Shown piece after piece: positions 25,887-34,502 of a DNA stretch of 64,000 bases. The stretch's first letter is position 1. Each line of letters begins with the position of its first letter. The notes beneath the pieces are model-generated. The model ran no database searches and had not been told where the DNA came from. It was given only the letters and a program-made list of their open reading frames with translations. Source of the DNA: Clostridium sp. OS1-26 (lineage in GTDB: Bacteria; Bacillota; Clostridia; Clostridiales; Clostridiaceae); assembly GCF_030915445.1 (NCBI RefSeq), contig NZ_CP133264.1, forward strand, positions 5,241,208-5,305,207. The letters are read 5' to 3'. The position numbers and the translations under genes were made by a program.

Positions 25887-27005
25887 TCACATTCCAAATT
25901 TTTTCTTTAACCAATCTATTATCTCTGGAAACACTTCATCTAAATAATTCTGTGTACAATGTTCACCATCTTCATAATATTTAAGTGTCTTTTCACCTAT
26001 TGCCCACTTCATCATCTTTTCAGCATGAATTTTAGGCGAAGGCATTACTTCATCCTTTCCTGCATGGTAGAATAATAATGGGACTTTTAAATTAGGCTCC
26101 TGTTCAATGTCCCAATCAAATTTGTCAACCGCTTCTTCTAATGTCTCACATCCAGTCATATATGTGACACCTCGTTGCCAAATTAGGTTAAGTCGTTTCA
26201 TTCCTTCTAATCCACCTATATAGACAAGTCCACTATTACCAACTACATATTTTACCCGTTTATCATGTGCTGCACACACCGGTGCTAAATATCCTCCTAA
26301 ACTAAAACCAACTAATCCAATTTTCTCTAAATCAATTTTATATATCTGTTGCTGACCAAACCAGTCAATAATAGCTGATACCACCTTATGATATTCTTTC
26401 GCATCAAATTTCATATCTTTCCATAGTTCTCCTTGCCCTGGCCCGTCAAAGGTAAAAAAGTTAAACCCATGTTGCTTATATATTGTGCCTTGTGAATGAC
26501 CTTCAGCCTCCTTAATATTATCCATCCCGTTTACGAAAATTATAAGCGGTTTGTTTGAAGTATCTGAAAGTCTTAAATATCCTGGAATTTTTACTCCCTG
26601 GAATGGTATCTCAATTCGTATAGGTCTCTCTTTTTCATCATATAAATTAAGCGCTCTTTTATAACTTATTCTTGCTTGCTCTTGTATTCTTTGTTTTTGA
26701 ATACTGTCAATAAAAAATATATGCTGTCCAATATGATAGCAAGCTACAGCTTCATGAAACAATGCTCTTGCTTTAAACTCGTACCCTTCATTTAAAGCTT
26801 GTTCTGCCTTCTTATATAACTCATCACCCTCTTTGCTCCATTCATTGCACCACTGCAGCCAATTAGGAATTCTTGTCACTACTCTTCTCAATCTCCCATA
26901 ATCTATTCCGAAAGACAGAAATCTTCCATACCATCTTTGATATACTTTTTTCTCACTAAAAATGAGTTTGAATGCAAACTTTTCTTTTAAAGTTAACTCT
27001 ACCAT
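25887..27005 (-). CDS. Alpha/beta hydrolase of the FrsA/DUF1100-like esterase group
   Basis: The 372-aa protein has a helical N-terminal region (about 1-115) and an alpha/beta hydrolase domain. The nucleophile elbow is GLVGFSLGGYLAP (Ser near 245), with an acidic residue in LLFYHAGKDEVMPSP and His in YYEDGEHCTQNY. DGPGQGE supplies the oxyanion loop typical of this group. It is probably a cytoplasmic ester or thioester hydrolase. AGGAGG precedes the ATG. A MarR-type gene lies directly upstream on the same strand, with a palindromic site between them. Confidence 0.85.
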   Translation of the reverse strand: MVELTLKEKFAFKLIFSEKKVYQRWYGRFLSFGIDYGRLRRVVTRIPNWLQWCNEWSKEGDELYKKAEQALNEGYEFKARALFHEAVACYHIGQHIFFIDSIQKQRIQEQARISYKRALNLYDEKERPIRIEIPFQGVKIPGYLRLSDTSNKPLIIFVNGMDNIKEAEGHSQGTIYKQHGFNFFTFDGPGQGELWKDMKFDAKEYHKVVSAIIDWFGQQQIYKIDLEKIGLVGFSLGGYLAPVCAAHDKRVKYVVGNSGLVYIGGLEGMKRLNLIWQRGVTYMTGCETLEEAVDKFDWDIEQEPNLKVPLLFYHAGKDEVMPSPKIHAEKMMKWAIGEKTLKYYEDGEHCTQNYLDEVFPEIIDWLKKKFGM

Positions 27006-27047
27006 GATTTCCTCCTTTAAACTATTTTAAATCATAGATATAACCAT

Positions 27048-27066
27048 AATAGTTATAACAACTATT
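27048..27066. promoter_or_regulatory. Palindromic site, probable MarR operator (site 1)
   Basis: AATAGTT and AACTATT flank a 5-base centre. The same core, TAGTTATAACAACTA, recurs at 28239-28253. It lies between the hydrolase and MarR-type genes, where a repressor could control the hydrolase. Confidence 0.6.
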
Positions 27067-27078
27067 TGGCAAAAATAT

Positions 27079-27516
27079 TTATTCAGTGTTTCTATATATT
27101 TTTTCTAAAACATTTTTAAATATTTCTAATTCTTCATCTGATATGTCTTTTCTAAACTGTTCATTTATTGATTTAACAGAAGGTATAAGATCATTAAACA
27201 TGTTTCTTCCTTCACCTGTAAGGTAAATACATGAACTTCTTCTATCTTCTTCATGTTTTTCTCTTACTACATATCCTTTTTTACAAAGCACATCTAGTAT
27301 TCTAGTAACATTTGTTTTATCTTTGTACGTTCTCATTGCAATTTCACTTTGAATTAAACCGGGCTCTACATATAATACATTCAGTACTGTCCATTGTTCA
27401 AAGGTTATATCATATCCTTTTTCTAAAAATACGCTAAGAATCTTTCTCTTAACGCAAACTTCGCCTTTAACTATTAAATATCCAATTAGCTGTGTATAAT
27501 CATATTTATTCTTCAT
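27079..27516 (-). CDS. MarR-family transcriptional regulator
   Basis: About 145 aa. The winged helix-turn-helix covers residues about 35-105 (FEQWTVLNVLYVEPGLIQSEIAMRTYKDKTNVTRILDVLCKKGYVVREKHEEDRRSSCIYLT), with the conserved Asp-Arg-Arg wing. ATG 27516 follows AAGGTAGG and is preferred to the upstream TTG. Palindromic sites on both sides of the locus suggest autoregulation and control of the flanking hydrolase and membrane-protein genes. Confidence 0.9.
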   Translation of the reverse strand: MKNKYDYTQLIGYLIVKGEVCVKRKILSVFLEKGYDITFEQWTVLNVLYVEPGLIQSEIAMRTYKDKTNVTRILDVLCKKGYVVREKHEEDRRSSCIYLTGEGRNMFNDLIPSVKSINEQFRKDISDEELEIFKNVLEKIYRNTE

Positions 27517-27538
27517 ACAATCGCCTACCTTAAACAAG

Positions 27539-27573
27539 TTGATATAACTATAGTAGTTTTATCAACTGTTTTT
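27539..27573. promoter_or_regulatory. Inverted repeat just upstream of the MarR gene
   Basis: GTTGATA and TATCAAC flank TAACTATAGTAGTTT. The centre again contains an AACTA/TAGTT pair like the other sites. Its place over the likely MarR-gene promoter fits autorepression. Confidence 0.5.
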
Positions 27574-27616
27574 GTCAAGATACATTTTATCATATGAAAA
27601 AATAGTTACTTATGAG

Positions 27617-28084
27617 TTATTCATCTATATGATTGAAGTCAGAGGTTTCACTTAATCTATTTACTTTTTTCTTGTCTGCAAACATCTTTATAAACAGGAA
27701 AATATTTATTAAACCGCAGATTATCTCTAAGGACTGCAACAAATAAAAGGTTGTATCTATCCTATCATTCTGTGCAAGATAATTCAAAGTAATTGCTAGA
27801 GGAGCAAGAAAGATTGCCCCATTTAATCCAATACACTTTATTCGTTTAACTCTTCTAAGCTCATAGGAATTGTTCGGATATAGTATAGTCAGTTTTCTTT
27901 GTGAGACAGCTGTTAAAATCATACATATAATCAATAATAACAATGCATATAAGATAGTTTTTTTTACAGCAGCAATAAGAATATGATCACCAATAAACTC
28001 TGAGACTAAACTAGAAGTCATAAAACATGTAATCATTAAAAATGCAGTAATAGATGCTATTCGATTAAGCAACTTTAATCCCAT
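27617..28084 (-). CDS. Small membrane protein, four predicted helices, family not recognised
   Basis: The 155-aa protein has hydrophobic segments at about 10-28, 38-60, 87-105 and 117-138, separated by a basic loop (RRVKRIKC), and a charged tail. The general shape recalls DUF2975 or DUF2975-like proteins, but I see no decisive motif. GGAGGATG precedes the ATG. It lies just upstream of the MarR-type gene on the same strand and may belong to its regulon. Confidence 0.7.
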   Translation of the reverse strand: MGLKLLNRIASITAFLMITCFMTSSLVSEFIGDHILIAAVKKTILYALLLLIICMILTAVSQRKLTILYPNNSYELRRVKRIKCIGLNGAIFLAPLAITLNYLAQNDRIDTTFYLLQSLEIICGLINIFLFIKMFADKKKVNRLSETSDFNHIDE

Positions 28085-28209
28085 AACAACATCCTCCTTA
28101 AATTTATTATATTATTAATTTTACTTTCAGCTTTTTAGGCACTATGGTGATCGAATAGTCAACTGAATCACCTAAATTAAATTCTATGCAAGAACATATC
28201 ATATAAATT

Positions 28210-28253
28210 TGTTATAACAATATTAGTTTAAACAATTGTAGTTATAACAACTA
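28210..28253. promoter_or_regulatory. Two palindromes, probable MarR operators (sites 2 and 3)
   Basis: TTGTTATAACAA (28210-28221) is a perfect palindrome, and TAGTTATAACAACTA (28239-28253) repeats the core of the site at 27048. They lie 125-170 bases upstream of the membrane-protein gene. The rest of the 28085-28454 gap is AT-rich with no other clear feature. Confidence 0.55.
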
Positions 28254-28454
28254 TGTTTAAGTTAATAATATAACGTATCAAATTCTAAGTCAATATAATA
28301 TTACAAAAATTTAGATAAAATATATTAATTTTAATAATTATAAAAATAAAAAAACACTTTGGATCTCTCTGGAATAAAATATTTTTATAACCTAGAACTA
28401 ACTATTAGTTAAATAATTATAATTTTACAAAGTATTTTTCGAGGAGTGATCTTT

Positions 28455-28658
28455 TTGGGTTTTATGAATATTCCTACTAAAACTTTGGGAGGTAAAGTAT
28501 TTTGGTATACTTTAAAATCAAAAAATGGATGGAAGCTTCAACAAAATAAATTTACTTTTCACTATAGAATTCTAGATCCAGAAAATGTTAGGCGTGATTG
28601 GGGAACAGATTTAGCTGATATTAATAAAGCTTTTGATTTATTTACAGGTAGTTATTAA
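28455..28658 (+). CDS. Small conserved-looking protein of unknown function
   Basis: Start is TTG 28455, eight bases after GAGGAG; GTG 28446 is inside the ribosome site. The 67-aa product (GFMNIPTKTLGGKVFWYTL ... FHYRILDPENVRRDWG) is rich in aromatic and basic residues and has no signal peptide or membrane helix. Its composition and terminator argue for a real gene; I believe similar short proteins occur in other clostridia, but I cannot assign a role. Confidence 0.65.
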   Translation: MGFMNIPTKTLGGKVFWYTLKSKNGWKLQQNKFTFHYRILDPENVRRDWGTDLADINKAFDLFTGSY

Positions 28659-28666
28659 AGATTAAT

Positions 28667-28690
28667 TTCCCCTAGTATTAAACTAGGGGG
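28667..28690 (+). terminator. Terminator of the small-protein gene
   Basis: CCCCTAG pairs with CTAGGGG around TATTAAA, and TTTTATTTTC follows shortly after. Confidence 0.75.
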
Positions 28691-28888
28691 CGGAATTTTA
28701 TTTTCATATAACTATTAATATTTTCTATCATAGATGTTAGTTCATTATAATCTTCTAGATTTATTTTACCACTTTATGCAACAAACAAACAATTGTTTTT
28801 ATTTACAAATAATTATTATTAATATATACTACTATTATAAGATTAGTGATTATACAAAGAATAATAAGATATGAAAGAGGTGTTATAG

Positions 28889-29662
28889 ATGCTTCCATCG
28901 TTATTTATAGGGCATGGTGCTCCAAATATCATATTTCAAAACAATGAGTATACAGAATTTTTAAGAAACTATGCTAAAACCATAAACAAACCTAACGCCA
29001 TAGTAATATTTTCAGCTCACTGGGAGTCTGGTATCCAGTCCATAGGTGCTTCTGAAAACTATGACATGATATATGATTTCTATGGATTTGAAGAAGAACT
29101 ATATACTATACAATATAAAACTGGATCTAATAAAAATTTAGCACTTAAAATTCAAGATCTACTTAAAACAAATGGAATTTCCAGCAATTTAGACTATAAA
29201 AGAGGAATTGATCATGGCGCATGGACGGTACTTAAACTTATTTACCCTAATATAGATATACCTGTTATAAATATATCAGTAAATATTAAGTTATCAAATG
29301 AGGAACAGTATAACATAGGAAAAGCTTTAGAACCTTTGAAAAAAGAAGATGTACTTATTATTTGCAGTGGTGGAATAGTTCATAATCTTTCTATGTTAAA
29401 CTATACTTCTGAGAATAATATAAATCCATGGGCCTATGATTTTAATACTTGGATTAAAGACAAATTATATAAATGGGATTTGACTCAATTGTTCAATTAT
29501 GAGAAAATGGCTCCTTATTCAAAGCTTGCAGTACCAAGAAGTGAGCATTTTATACCTTTATTAATTGCAATGGGTGCTGGTGATACTAATAAATCTCCAA
29601 ACTTATTGAAGAGCATATATCAATATGGAAACTTAAGCCTTGATTTTTGGGAATTTAAATAA
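28889..29662 (+). CDS. DODA/LigB-type extradiol ring-cleavage dioxygenase family protein
   Basis: The 257-aa protein has the class III extradiol dioxygenase pattern: FIGHGAPN (His 9 region), IVIFSAHWES (metal His), a DHGAWTVL loop and SGGIVHNL, then RSEHFIPLLIAMGA. Such proteins open catechol rings with Fe2+ or Zn2+; plant and bacterial DOPA dioxygenases are relatives. In a strict anaerobe an O2-dependent role is odd, so it may act on another substrate or when oxygen is present. AGAGGTG precedes the ATG. Confidence 0.88.
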   Translation: MLPSLFIGHGAPNIIFQNNEYTEFLRNYAKTINKPNAIVIFSAHWESGIQSIGASENYDMIYDFYGFEEELYTIQYKTGSNKNLALKIQDLLKTNGISSNLDYKRGIDHGAWTVLKLIYPNIDIPVINISVNIKLSNEEQYNIGKALEPLKKEDVLIICSGGIVHNLSMLNYTSENNINPWAYDFNTWIKDKLYKWDLTQLFNYEKMAPYSKLAVPRSEHFIPLLIAMGAGDTNKSPNLLKSIYQYGNLSLDFWEFK

Positions 29663-29668
29663 CAGGAT

Positions 29669-29721
29669 ACAAATTCACTGCGCGTATGTAGCAAAATATA
29701 TAATGTGCGCAGTGAATTTGT
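29669..29721. terminator. Terminator between convergent genes
   Basis: ACAAATTCACTGCGC pairs perfectly with GCGCAGTGAATTTGT (15 bp) around a 23-base loop. It overlaps the end of the chemotaxis-receptor region. Confidence 0.75.
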
Positions 29722-29723
29722 AA

Positions 29724-31412
29724 TTAAACAGTTTTAAATTTATTAACCAAATTATTTAAGTCTTCAGCTAAATTGTTTAATTTTGAAGACATTTCACTAG
29801 ACTCTGAAATAGTTCCGGTTTGAATATCTATATTATCTGCTATTTTATCTACGGCTAAAGATATCTGAGAATTACTATCGTTTATCAATTCCATATTTGT
29901 AGAAAGTTCTTCAATAGAAGCACTTTGCTCTTGAGAGGCTGATGCTATATTTTCAATTCTACTATTTGTATTCTGAATTCCATTTATTATATCTTGGAGT
30001 TGATTATATACATCCCCTACCATAATATCTCCCTGCTTTATATTTTCTACTACATCCATAGTAGAACTAATAGTATCACTAATTATTTCTTGAATACTAC
30101 TTACAATCTCGGAAATCACTTTTGTAGAATTAATATTGTTATCAGCTAACTTTCTAATCTCTTCCGCAACCACACTAAAACCTCTGCCATGTTCTCCAGC
30201 TCTAGCAGCTTCTATAGAAGCATTTAAAGCTAATAAGTTTGTCTGATCTGTAATCTGTTTAATAGTATCAACTATTTTTTCTATTTCTTCAGCCTTAATT
30301 CCTAACTTCTTGTTTAATTCCACTGTGTTAGAAGATATTTTTTGTATTTTGTCCATTTCCATTTTAGCTTCTAATGCCACTTTACCACTTTGAAATGCAA
30401 TATCATTTATTTGTTCCGACATACTAGATATCTCTTGTGTGTCTTCGGCCGTGTTATATGATGCTTGTGCTATGTTATCTACTGTTGCTGTAACCTCTTC
30501 TACAGAATTAGCTATATTTTCAATATCATTTTTCACCTTTGCAACACTATTATTTATTTCCATTGCTCTATCTTCTATTTTAATGCTACTTTTATTTAAG
30601 TTTTTAGAACTATTAGCAACGGTAACAGAATTATTTTTAATATTTTCTATCATTTGAGATAGTTTGTCCATAAAATTATTAAAGGATTGTGCCATAATAC
30701 CTATTTCATCTCTCGATTTTATGCTTATTCTTTCTGTTAAATCTCCCTCTCCCATTTCCAGGTCTTTGAGAATTAATAACATACTATTAATTGGTTTTGT
30801 TATACCTTTAGTAAGTCTTAAAATTATGAAAATCGCTACTACTAATGAAACAGCACCTAATGCTAACGATATTATTAAACTATTATTCATTCTATTAGTT
30901 ATATTTTTAAGCTCTATATCCATAGAGTTTTTACTATCATCACTTAACTGTTTTGTTTCAATTGATAATTTTGTGGCCATTGGATCAAACTGTTCCATCA
31001 ATATATTGCCTTGTTCATAGCCTTTATCTATATAAGTATGAGTCATATTAACCCCAATCTCATAAAACTTATCAAAATCACTGTTTATATTTTCAATTCT
31101 ATCTTTCATTTTTGGATTGACTTCTTCTAATTTCTTTATTGAATCTTTAAATTCTTTTTTGTATTTATCAGCTTCATTAAAGCCATCTTCATTTTTTGTC
31201 GCCGATGCATCAGAGAGAAACTGCTGCACTTGAATAATGGACTCATTAATCTGAGTTGAATACTCTACCTGTTTATAAGTAAGTTCTCTAATATTTGTAA
31301 TACTGTCCTTGTTTTTTTGTATTATATTTATACTTATTATGATATTTGTAAAAAAAGTTATTAAAATGATCCCAAAGGCTATTCCCAGTTTATGCCCTAT
31401 CTTAAAACGCAT
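29724..31412 (-). CDS. Methyl-accepting chemotaxis protein
   Basis: A 562-aa receptor. TM1 is at about 9-31, with an external four-helix-bundle (4HB_MCP-like) sensor to about 178. TM2 is at about 179-200 (LIISLALGAVSLVVAIFII), then HAMP (LTKGITKPINSMLLILKDLEMGEGDLTERI). The long signalling coiled coil has the conserved tip EIEKIVDTIKQITDQTNLLALNASIEAARAGEHGRGFSVVAEEIRKLA. It signals to CheA/CheW. No che genes are nearby. AGGAGGAAT precedes the ATG. Confidence 0.95.
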   Translation of the reverse strand: MRFKIGHKLGIAFGIILITFFTNIIISINIIQKNKDSITNIRELTYKQVEYSTQINESIIQVQQFLSDASATKNEDGFNEADKYKKEFKDSIKKLEEVNPKMKDRIENINSDFDKFYEIGVNMTHTYIDKGYEQGNILMEQFDPMATKLSIETKQLSDDSKNSMDIELKNITNRMNNSLIISLALGAVSLVVAIFIILRLTKGITKPINSMLLILKDLEMGEGDLTERISIKSRDEIGIMAQSFNNFMDKLSQMIENIKNNSVTVANSSKNLNKSSIKIEDRAMEINNSVAKVKNDIENIANSVEEVTATVDNIAQASYNTAEDTQEISSMSEQINDIAFQSGKVALEAKMEMDKIQKISSNTVELNKKLGIKAEEIEKIVDTIKQITDQTNLLALNASIEAARAGEHGRGFSVVAEEIRKLADNNINSTKVISEIVSSIQEIISDTISSTMDVVENIKQGDIMVGDVYNQLQDIINGIQNTNSRIENIASASQEQSASIEELSTNMELINDSNSQISLAVDKIADNIDIQTGTISESSEMSSKLNNLAEDLNNLVNKFKTV

Positions 31413-31535
31413 TAATATTCCTCCTTAGTATAAAATTACTCTTATTATACACTAATTACTAAAAGTATTAAATAATAGCTTTTATAAATCTATATTGATA
31501 CTTAAAATTTTACTCGCTTGCTGAGAGAAAATAAA

Positions 31536-31561
31536 ATGGCAAAGAAACAATCCTCTGCCAT
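31536..31561 (-). terminator. Likely terminator of clpB
   Basis: ATGGCA pairs with TGCCAT, and TTTTATTTTC follows on the minus strand. The stem is short. Confidence 0.5.
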
Positions 31562-31574
31562 CTTAATTTTATCA

Positions 31575-34181
31575 TCAATTCGATTCATTTTTAATTACAA
31601 TATTATCACCATCAGCATCAATATTTATAGTACATCCATCATACACTTCACCAGCTATTATCTTCCTAGCTATGCTTGTTTCCAATGCATTTTCAATATA
31701 TCTTTTTAGTGGTCTAGCCCCATAAACAGGATCATAACCTTCTCTAGCTAAAAACTCTTTGGCAGATTCTGTAATCTTCATAGTAATATTTCTGTCTTTA
31801 AGTCTTTTTCTAACATCCTGAAGGAATATATCTATTATCTTTTTAATTCCTTCATTATTTAATGGCCTAAATAATATTATGTCATCTAATCTATTTAAGA
31901 ATTCAGGCTTGAATCTTACCTTCATCTCATTCATTACAGCAGCTCTAATATTTTCATCGATTGAGTTTTCGCTCTTGTTTTCTAAAAGATGGCTACCTCC
32001 TATATTAGATGTCATTATTATTATAGTATTCTTAAAGTCTATAGTTTTCCCTTTGTTATCTGTAAGTCTTCCATCATCTAAAATTTGAAGGAATACATTA
32101 AACACATCTTCATGAGCCTTCTCAATTTCGTCAAATAAAATTACTGAATAAGGCTTTCTTCTAACTGCTTCTGTTAGCTGACCTCCTTCTTCATAACCTA
32201 CGTATCCTGGAGGCGCTCCTATAAGTCTTGATACTGAGTACTTTTCCATATACTCGGACATGTCTATTCTTATGATATTTTCTTCACTGTCAAATAAATT
32301 TCTAGCTAAGGTCTTTGCAAGCTCTGTTTTACCTACTCCAGTTGGTCCAAGGAATATAAAGGAACCAATTGGTCTTTTTTCATCCTTCATACCAGCTCTT
32401 GCTCTAATAACTGCATTTGATACACTTCTAACCGCCTCTTCTTGACCTATAACTCTCTTTTGCAAATCCTCTTCTAATCTTAATAGTTTTTCACGTTCTC
32501 CCTCTACTAATTTAGACACAGGAATTCCAGTCCATTTAGCTACTATATCAGATATTTCCTGTTCAGTAACTTCTTCTTTAAGCATTGATTTTTCGTTATT
32601 TTCTTTCATGGTTTCTTCCTTTTCTTTTATCTGCTGTTCAAGCTTTGGAATAATACCATATTTAATCTCTGCCACTAAATTCAGATTATATTCTCTTTCT
32701 GCTTTTTCAAGCTGACCTTTTGCATAGTCTAATTGCTGCTTAAAGTTTCTAACTCCCGTTATCTGAGCTTTTTCCTTTTCATACTTAGCGGTCATTTCAT
32801 CGTTTTTCCCCTTAAGTTCTGCAAGCTCCTTACTTATAATTTCAAATCGTGCCTTTGACGCCTTATCATTTTCCTTTGATAGAGCCTCTCTTTCAGTTTC
32901 TAATTGGAAGATCTTTCTTCTAACCATATCTAATTCCGTTGGAAGAGAATCTATTTCGCTTCTTATCATAGCGCCAGCTTCATCTATTAAATCAATAGCC
33001 TTATCTGGCAAAAATCTTCCTTGAATATATCTATCTGAAAGTTTTGCTGCTGCTACAATAGCAGAATCATGAATTCTAATACCATGATGTATTTCAAATC
33101 TTTCCTTTAAACCTCTAAGTATAGAAATAGTGTCTTCTACAGTAGGCTCATCAACAGAAACCTTCTGGAATCTTCTTTCCAGCGCCTTATCCTTTTCAAT
33201 ATATTGTCTATATTCATCAAAAGTGGTTGCACCTATACAATGCAGTTCTCCTCTTGCAAGTAAAGGTTTAATAAGGTTACCTGCATCCATGGCTCCATCA
33301 GTTTTTCCAGCTCCTACTATGGTGTGGATTTCATCTATAAATAATATTATTCTCCCATTAGAACCTTGTACTTCCTTAAGTACAGCTTTTAATCTTTCTT
33401 CAAACTCTCCTCTGTATTTAGCACCAGCGATTAAAGCTCCCATATCTAATGAGAATATTATCTTATCCTTTAACCCTTCTGGTACATCGCCTCTTACAAT
33501 TCTTTCAGCTAAACCCTCTACTATAGCAGTTTTACCTACCCCCGGCTCTCCAATTAGCACTGGATTGTTTTTAGTTCTTCTTGAAAGAATTCTAATAGTT
33601 CTTCTTATTTCTTCATCTCTTCCTATAACAGGATCTAACTTATGCTTTTTAGCTAATTCTACTAAATTTGTTCCATACTTAGCTAGTGCATCATAAGTTC
33701 CCTCAGGATCTTGAGTATCAACTCTTTGGCTTCCTCTAACTTGTGATAATACCTTCATAAAATCTGATTTTTGTATATTGAATTTAGAGAGTATATTTCC
33801 AACTACACCTTTACTGTCTATATCCATAATAGCTATCATAACATGTTCTACACTTATATAAGAGTCTTTAAAGTTTTCAGCTATAGACCCTGCTTTAACT
33901 AAAACTTCTTCTATTCTTCTAGTTGCATAAACTCCTGAGCTTTGTGCACCCTCTCCTAAAACCTTTGGCATTTTATCTAATTGAAGATGTGTATCTTTCT
34001 TTAGTTCTTTTAAATTTATCCCCATTTTTTCAAATATATTAGGTACTAACCCGTCCTCTTGATTTAGCAAAGCTGAAAATAGATGAATTACATCCATTTG
34101 TTGATGATTATACTTAACCGCCGTAAGTTGAGCCTCATTTAAACTTTGTTGTACCCTTATAGTCATTTTTTCTATATTCAT
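31575..34181 (-). CDS. clpB: ClpB ATP-dependent disaggregase
   Basis: The 868-aa Hsp100 chaperone has the N-terminal Clp_N repeats (1-145), AAA-1 with Walker A GEPGVGKTAIVEGLA (about 205) and Walker B IILFIDEIH, the long middle coiled coil (about 405-525) that separates ClpB from ClpA/C, and AAA-2 with GPTGVGKTELAKTLA (about 605). The C-terminal domain contains YDPVYGARPLKRYIEN. It rescues aggregated proteins with DnaK. A perfect CtsR box overlaps its promoter. Length is normal. Confidence 0.97.
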   Translation of the reverse strand: MNIEKMTIRVQQSLNEAQLTAVKYNHQQMDVIHLFSALLNQEDGLVPNIFEKMGINLKELKKDTHLQLDKMPKVLGEGAQSSGVYATRRIEEVLVKAGSIAENFKDSYISVEHVMIAIMDIDSKGVVGNILSKFNIQKSDFMKVLSQVRGSQRVDTQDPEGTYDALAKYGTNLVELAKKHKLDPVIGRDEEIRRTIRILSRRTKNNPVLIGEPGVGKTAIVEGLAERIVRGDVPEGLKDKIIFSLDMGALIAGAKYRGEFEERLKAVLKEVQGSNGRIILFIDEIHTIVGAGKTDGAMDAGNLIKPLLARGELHCIGATTFDEYRQYIEKDKALERRFQKVSVDEPTVEDTISILRGLKERFEIHHGIRIHDSAIVAAAKLSDRYIQGRFLPDKAIDLIDEAGAMIRSEIDSLPTELDMVRRKIFQLETEREALSKENDKASKARFEIISKELAELKGKNDEMTAKYEKEKAQITGVRNFKQQLDYAKGQLEKAEREYNLNLVAEIKYGIIPKLEQQIKEKEETMKENNEKSMLKEEVTEQEISDIVAKWTGIPVSKLVEGEREKLLRLEEDLQKRVIGQEEAVRSVSNAVIRARAGMKDEKRPIGSFIFLGPTGVGKTELAKTLARNLFDSEENIIRIDMSEYMEKYSVSRLIGAPPGYVGYEEGGQLTEAVRRKPYSVILFDEIEKAHEDVFNVFLQILDDGRLTDNKGKTIDFKNTIIIMTSNIGGSHLLENKSENSIDENIRAAVMNEMKVRFKPEFLNRLDDIILFRPLNNEGIKKIIDIFLQDVRKRLKDRNITMKITESAKEFLAREGYDPVYGARPLKRYIENALETSIARKIIAGEVYDGCTINIDADGDNIVIKNESN

Positions 34182-34226
34182 GATTAATTTTCACCTCTTT
34201 GTGTTATTACCTTACTCTTTAATAAA

Positions 34227-34256
34227 ATAATAATACAATAGTCAAAGAAAGTCAAA
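34227..34256 (-). promoter_or_regulatory. clpB promoter with CtsR operator
   Basis: On the minus strand TTGACT (34255-34250), a 17-base spacer and TATTAT (34232-34227) form a sigma-A promoter. The plus strand reads AGTCAAAGAAAGTCAAA at 34240-34256, a perfect match to the CtsR heptad repeat (A/G)GTCAAA-NAN-(A/G)GTCAAA, covering the -35 box. This predicts heat-shock derepression. Confidence 0.85.
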
Positions 34257-34502
34257 GTATATTTTTATAAAAACATTAAATTTTTATATGATGAAATATG
34301 GTAATACACCCCAGATCACAAGCTCGATTTATACTAAGTAGCCCATATAAGTACTATACTTTGTTCAAATTTATTTTAAGCTATCCATGAAATATTAACC
34401 AAACTGTCACTAAATTGTAACATAAGAATTATATGATATATTCATACCAAATAATAAACGAATGAATGTAAAAATAAAATTATATAAAAGGAGAGTATAA
34501 AG

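Noticed and set aside
33130..33696. A 188-codon plus-strand frame
   Set aside because: It is antisense to the AAA-1 region of clpB, with no ribosome site and Ser/Ile-rich nonsense composition.
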